19,470 nt of DNA, from NCBI GenBank assembly GCA_029879945.1, contig JAOUPJ010000024.1:1-19470 (forward strand), given 5' to 3'. Below, piece by piece: positions 15,934-19,470 of the stretch. Numbering within the stretch: the stretch's first letter is position 1; the number at the start of each line of letters is the position of its first letter. The notes below the pieces were generated by a model, which was given only the letters and a program-made list of their open reading frames with translations, was not told the DNA's origin and did not search any database. A program made the position numbers and the translations under genes. Source of the DNA: Gammaproteobacteria bacterium. GTDB lineage: Bacteria > Pseudomonadota > Gammaproteobacteria > S012-40.

Positions 15934-15951
15934 CGTTCTTTTTTCTAAAGC
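15934..15951. other. Short spacer between convergent genes
   Basis: This short spacer holds a T-run (TTCTTTTTTC) just after the deacetylase stop codon. No hairpin precedes it, so a + strand intrinsic terminator is not supported here. Confidence 0.4.
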
Positions 15952-15988
15952 AAAAAAACTCCCTTAGATCCATATGGATCTAAGGGAG
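15952..15988 (-). terminator. Rho-independent terminator of the LamG protein gene
   Basis: A perfect 30-bp palindrome at 15959-15988 can form a stem of up to 13 bp with a 4-nt loop (ATAT). On the - strand it begins 11 nt after the LamG gene's stop codon and is followed immediately by seven T residues (complement of 15952-15958), the classic intrinsic terminator layout. On the + strand the palindrome is followed by A-rich sequence rather than a T-tract, so termination in that direction would be weaker. Confidence 0.85.
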
Positions 15989-15999
15989 AAAAGTAAAAC

Positions 16000-18900
16000 C
16001 TACTTGGTCAAAAGGATCGATTCCACTTGCACCGTTGGTGAGGCAAACTGGGTAGCACTGCTCATTATTACCAGGCTATCCACGTAGTTTTGTTTCATCG
16101 ATGAAGTATTGGTAAGCACGCTACTGCTCATCAGTGTGCGACTCAAGCCAAACACCAGATCGGTAGTGCTTGCTTCGCGGTACGCTATACTTCCACCGAA
16201 TGAATCAGTCGAGAAGAAGATGGAGACCGTGCTATCTACTTCGTTGACGGCCACGATAGGTCGTGTGGAACCAGAGGTGCTATCGATATCGATCAGGTCG
16301 CTCCAACTTCCTGCCGGGGATCTTACAAACAATCCCACTGTCGTGACATTTGGATTGTTATAACCAGATTTCACTGCAGCATACAGCGTACCATCAGACG
16401 TGGTTGCCAGATTGATATGATCATCTGCCAATCCTGAACCGAGATTTAACGCATTGGCGTCCCCTGGATATTCCGCCGCTGACCACACATTGGGTGGGTC
16501 CAGATCGCTGTGGTAAGAGAATCCAAATAGACGGATATCCTGATTGGACCACATCACCCCAATACCTGTAGTGCCTACTTGGGATATGGTTGCAATATCG
16601 TCGACGTTGATATTGTCCAGGACAACAGCAGGGGCTGACCAATCGCTATAGGGCGCTGCGCTATAACGAACTTCCACCGTATTGTTTACATCACGTACTA
16701 CCCACATCAAGCCGGTAGAGTCGATGTCCAGGGTGGCTGCCTCGGCCCCATTTCCGTTTGGTAAACTAACGATACTCGGTCTAGTCGCCCAAGGTTGATA
16801 ACTGGGTGCTGGTGATGGAACGTATTCCAGTGATACCAGTTGAGTTGTATTGCCACTGTGTAGGACTGCATGCACCAGCCCTGTCACATCCGAAGCCAGC
16901 TTCACATCGGCACGTACCACGGTATCATTTGAGATCTTGTAGACCTTGGTCCAACTTGTACCATCCAGTCTCCAAACCCAAGTGCCTGTATCATCAGGTA
17001 ACACCATCCAGAAATAATTGTCGAACTGCCAAACCTTGGATTGTGGTTTTTCACCCACATCTGCGGTGGCCGTGATGGTAGAAAGCGTATCTTTCTGATA
17101 GGCCAATAGCGTATCGGAACCAGGGGCCGCTGATACCAGACCAATCACGTCCGAAGCCGTGATTGCATAATCGTATAGATATACTTCATCCAGAGTTCCG
17201 GTGAATGGGAACGCGCCATCGTCTTGTGCGCCAATGGAGAACGGAAGATTGTTTTGTCCAATCACCATACCGGGAGCACTTAGGCTGCCTTCCTCGACGC
17301 CATTGACGAACAGACGAATAACACTACCATCAAACGTGGCGGCGATATGCATCCAGGTTTGCCCATCACTGGGATAGGGTGTGGTGCCGTCCACGCGATA
17401 GGAATTTCCTGAACTGGCTTGATTGAAGCGTATAAACGGAATGCCTCCCGAGGAGAGCGACAACTCGAATCCATCTGTGGCATTCGGTCTAGCCTTTTTA
17501 ATCACATACTGGGTGTAGACTTGCGTCGGACGAATCCAAACTGCAAGACTCATAGCTGTACTCACGTCCAGGCTCGGTGCATCGGCAACCACCACACGAT
17601 CTGCGCCGCCACCGAAGGAAAGCGCACTACCGCTGATACCCGGAACCCAGGAGGGGGCACCATTGATAGTCCCATGATTTCCGTTGGGGCTGCCATCGAT
17701 AGCAACTGAGCCACCATTGTCATCCAAGGTCCACAGGCCGACCTGCGACTGCGGTAATGGATTTGTGCCAGCAAGATACTCTTCCAGATTGGTGAAGCCG
17801 TCACCGTCGTAGTCCAATGCTGCATCGGTAGGATCAAAAGGATTCATCCCATACTGGATTTCCCATACATCAGGCATGAGGTCATTATCATCATCTGGAT
17901 CGGCGTTATCACCTATACCATCCCCGTCATTGTCCGCCCACTCCAGCGGATCAAGTGGAAAGGCATCCTGTGAATCCGGAACCCCATCTCCATCGGTGTC
18001 TACAGGGAGAGGATTCGTTCCTCCTAGATACTCGTCCAGATTCGAGACGCCGTCGCCATCTGCATCTAACAGCGCATCTGCGGCATTCAAGGGATCAAAG
18101 CCATATTGGATTTCCCACTCATCGGGCATTCCATCGTTATCGTCATCCGTATCGGCGTTGTCACCTATTCCATCTCCGTCATTGTCCGCCCACTCCAGAG
18201 GATCGAGAGGAAAGGCATCTAAATCATCGGGCACACCGTCGCCGTCTGTATCGACCACTTGGTCTGCATTGCTGAGTGCTAACACATCGCTAGCGGTTAT
18301 TGCGAAATCATAGACATGAACTTCATCAATCGCACCAGTGAAAGGATAGAGTCCATCATCCTGCGCACCAATCGAGAGAGGCAAATTGTTTTGACCTATA
18401 ATCAGCCCTGGTGCACTGAGTGAGCCCTCTTCGATACCGTCTATATAGAGTCGTATGGTGTTTCCATCATAAGTCGCAGCGATGTGCATCCAGGTTTGAC
18501 CGTCTGTTGGGTAAAGGCTGGTTGCGTCTACCCGGTAGGAGTTTCCACTGCTCGATTGATTGAAACGAATAAACGGAACACGGCCATTCCCCGAGAGACC
18601 CAGTTCGAATCCGTCATTGGTATTGGCGCGGGCCTTTTTGAGAATGTATTGCGTATAAATTTGTGTAGGACGTATCCAGACTGACAGACTCATTTGGCTG
18701 CTGACATCCAGTGTTGGATCATCATTAATAAGGACGCGATCATTGCCTCCACCCAATGAAAGCGCACTGCCGCGCACCCCTGTTACCCAAATGGGAGAAC
18801 CATTTAGACTTCCATGATTTCCGTGGGGGCTGCTGTCGTTGGCAACCAGTCCGCTGTTTTCGTCCAGGTTCCAGCTTCCCACTGGAGTTTGTGATACCGG

Positions 18901-19470
18901 GACTGTTCCAGCGAGATATTCATCCAGGTTGCTAACACCGTCACCGTCGGCATCCAAGGCAGCATCGGCAGCATTCAAGGGATCGAAGCCGTACTGAATT
19001 TCCCACAGGTCAGGCATGCCGTCATTGTCATCATCCGTATCGGCGTTATCACCAATACCATCATTGTCATTGTCGGCCCACTCAAGCGGATCAAGTGGAA
19101 AGGCATCCAAGGAATCGGGAACCCCGTCTCCATCCGTATCCGGCTCTTGCCCTGCTGTGCTAAGTGCTAATATTTCGGCGGGAGTAATCGCATAGTTATA
19201 TAAATAGACTTCGTCGATTTCACCAAAGAAGGGATAGGTGCCATCATCCTGTGCACCGAAACTCAGAGCGAGATTGTTTTGATTGATGCTCAGTCCGGGT
19301 GCGTTGAGTATGCCTTCCTCCACACCATTTATGTAGAGTCGAATATCGCTTCCGTCAAAGGTGACAGCAATGTGCATCCAGGTTTGGCCATCGGTTGGGT
19401 AGGTCGAGCTCGCGTCGACACGATAGGTATTTCCGCTACTGGCTTGATTAAAGCGTACGAAAGGTACTAA
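16000..19470 (-). CDS. Large LamG / thrombospondin type 3 repeat protein (5' end outside window)
   Basis: The frame is open to the right edge, so the N-terminus is missing; at least 1156 residues are present. In protein order it shows the end of LamG domain 1, one TSP3 calcium-binding cassette, LamG 2, two tandem TSP3 cassettes, LamG 3, and a C-terminal region of about 365 residues. The TSP3 cassettes carry DTDGDGVPD, DNDGDGIGDNAD and DYDGDGFTN loops. The C-terminal region has short repeated W-rich strands (TWVWRLDGTSW, YSDWSAP, GSWSDL) suggestive of a beta-propeller. LamG domains bind glycans or proteins and TSP3 loops bind Ca2+, so a secreted or surface adhesin or a carbohydrate-binding protein is likely. 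No C-terminal sorting motif is seen; it ends VESILLTK. An internal Met at 19377 is not the start, because conserved LamG sequence continues upstream. It is convergent with the polysaccharide operon. Confidence 0.9.
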   Translation of the reverse strand, partial: LVPFVRFNQASSGNTYRVDASSTYPTDGQTWMHIAVTFDGSDIRLYINGVEEGILNAPGLSINQNNLALSFGAQDDGTYPFFGEIDEVYLYNYAITPAEILALSTAGQEPDTDGDGVPDSLDAFPLDPLEWADNDNDGIGDNADTDDDNDGMPDLWEIQYGFDPLNAADAALDADGDGVSNLDEYLAGTVPVSQTPVGSWNLDENSGLVANDSSPHGNHGSLNGSPIWVTGVRGSALSLGGGNDRVLINDDPTLDVSSQMSLSVWIRPTQIYTQYILKKARANTNDGFELGLSGNGRVPFIRFNQSSSGNSYRVDATSLYPTDGQTWMHIAATYDGNTIRLYIDGIEEGSLSAPGLIIGQNNLPLSIGAQDDGLYPFTGAIDEVHVYDFAITASDVLALSNADQVVDTDGDGVPDDLDAFPLDPLEWADNDGDGIGDNADTDDDNDGMPDEWEIQYGFDPLNAADALLDADGDGVSNLDEYLGGTNPLPVDTDGDGVPDSQDAFPLDPLEWADNDGDGIGDNADPDDDNDLMPDVWEIQYGMNPFDPTDAALDYDGDGFTNLEEYLAGTNPLPQSQVGLWTLDDNGGSVAIDGSPNGNHGTINGAPSWVPGISGSALSFGGGADRVVVADAPSLDVSTAMSLAVWIRPTQVYTQYVIKKARPNATDGFELSLSSGGIPFIRFNQASSGNSYRVDGTTPYPSDGQTWMHIAATFDGSVIRLFVNGVEEGSLSAPGMVIGQNNLPFSIGAQDDGAFPFTGTLDEVYLYDYAITASDVIGLVSAAPGSDTLLAYQKDTLSTITATADVGEKPQSKVWQFDNYFWMVLPDDTGTWVWRLDGTSWTKVYKISNDTVVRADVKLASDVTGLVHAVLHSGNTTQLVSLEYVPSPAPSYQPWATRPSIVSLPNGNGAEAATLDIDSTGLMWVVRDVNNTVEVRYSAAPYSDWSAPAVVLDNINVDDIATISQVGTTGIGVMWSNQDIRLFGFSYHSDLDPPNVWSAAEYPGDANALNLGSGLADDHINLATTSDGTLYAAVKSGYNNPNVTTVGLFVRSPAGSWSDLIDIDSTSGSTRPIVAVNEVDSTVSIFFSTDSFGGSIAYREASTTDLVFGLSRTLMSSSVLTNTSSMKQNYVDSLVIMSSATQFASPTVQVESILLTK
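17128..17745 (-). repeat. LamG domain 3 (repeat copy of 18268-18885)
   Basis: This about 618-bp unit encodes a LamG jelly-roll domain with IRPTQVYTQYVIKKAR, FIRFNQASSGNSYRVD, QTWMHIAATFDG and IGAQDDG landmarks. The same landmarks recur in copies at 18268-18885 and from 19150 past the right edge, so these are intragenic long repeats. Confidence 0.85.
17749..18251 (-). repeat. Tandem pair of ~252-bp TSP3 cassettes
   Basis: Two adjacent units, about 17749-18000 and 18001-18251, encode nearly parallel 84-residue blocks. Both share DTDGDGVPD, DAFPLDPLEWADNDGDGIGDN and WEIQYG landmarks and end in an EYL.GTNP turn. A third copy lies at about 18886-19140. Third-position differences are frequent, so the duplication is not recent, although some stretches of about 20 bases remain identical between the outer copies. 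Confidence 0.85.
18268..18885 (-). repeat. LamG domain 2 (repeat copy of 17128-17745)
   Basis: This is the second LamG unit, of essentially the same length as the 17128-17745 copy and collinear with it. It encodes IRPTQIYTQYILKKAR, FIRFNQSSSGNSYRVD and QTWMHIAATYDG. The DNA differs mainly at silent positions, so the domains have been kept by selection at the protein level. Confidence 0.85.
18886..19140 (-). repeat. TSP3 cassette 1
   Basis: This single aspartate-rich calcium-binding cassette lies between LamG 1 and LamG 2. It shares the landmarks of the tandem pair at 17749-18251, including DAFPLDPLEWADND and WEIQYGFDPLNAAD. Its start (near 19081-19140) is at DNA level closer to the cassette ending at 18000 than to its middle neighbour. 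Confidence 0.8.
19150..19470 (-). repeat. LamG domain 1 (partial, cut by window edge)
   Basis: This is the C-terminal half of a third LamG unit. Reading upstream from Met at 19377, the frame continues as VPFVRFNQASSGNTYRVD and then YPTDGQTW, matching the other two copies and proving that the gene extends beyond the window. Confidence 0.85.

Noticed and set aside
17876..18313. 145-residue Ser/Pro-rich open frame on the + strand
   Set aside because: It is the antisense of the repetitive Asp-rich TSP3 cassettes; the low-complexity composition is a by-product of GAT/GAC codons on the other strand.
19377..19377. ATG taken as the start of the LamG protein
   Set aside because: The frame continues open to the window edge and encodes conserved LamG sequence (FNQASSGNTYRVD) upstream, so this Met is internal.
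16000..19470. CRISPR array or mobile repeat
   Set aside because: The repeated DNA is in frame, ~250-620 bp long and codes for protein domains, without short spacers or terminal inverted repeats.

Overview
The window looks like a chromosomal segment of a Gram-negative bacterium, most likely a gammaproteobacterium from a marine or sediment habitat. That placement is an inference. It rests on the style of the polysaccharide genes, moderate GC, and the aspartate-rich thrombospondin-type-3/LamG protein at the right end, a kind common in such genomes. No rRNA, tRNA, insertion sequence, integrase or CRISPR array is visible.

Layout. Positions 1-298 are non-coding and hold only weak promoter-like elements and small hairpins. 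From 299 to 15933, thirteen genes lie head to tail on the + strand with gaps of 4-56 nt or short overlaps (for example a TGATG stop/start junction at 11932-11936), as in one long operon. In order: a metal-dependent-hydrolase-like protein; a GT4 glycosyltransferase; a GlpD-like FAD oxidoreductase; an extended SDR (epimerase/reductase type); an FkbH-like HAD-IIIC protein; an acyl carrier protein; a left-handed beta-helix acyltransferase-like protein; a MaoC-SDR fusion; a second GT4 glycosyltransferase; a Wzx-like flippase; a nucleotidyltransferase-like/thymidylate-kinase-like fusion; an APH-type kinase with an extra N-terminal domain; and a polysaccharide-deacetylase-family protein without a signal peptide. 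A convergent - strand gene (16000 to beyond the right edge) encodes a large surface or secreted LamG/TSP3 protein. A perfect 30-bp palindrome with a T-tract forms its terminator.

How the genes may work together. The glycosyltransferases and flippase indicate assembly and export of a lipid-linked oligosaccharide (exopolysaccharide, capsule or O-antigen). The most distinctive part is positions 4951-9224. There FkbH, ACP, a beta-helix transferase and a dehydratase/ketoreductase fusion look like a small carrier-protein pathway making a short (hydroxy)acyl group, perhaps derived from glycerate, to decorate the glycan. The GlpD-like enzyme and extended SDR just upstream may feed it or make an unusual sugar. 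The two kinase-like proteins and the cytoplasmic deacetylase suggest further tailoring before export. No initiating glycosyltransferase, polymerase, chain-length regulator, outer-membrane export protein or ketosynthase is present, so the pathway must be completed elsewhere. The biochemical role of the whole set is inferred from domain content only.
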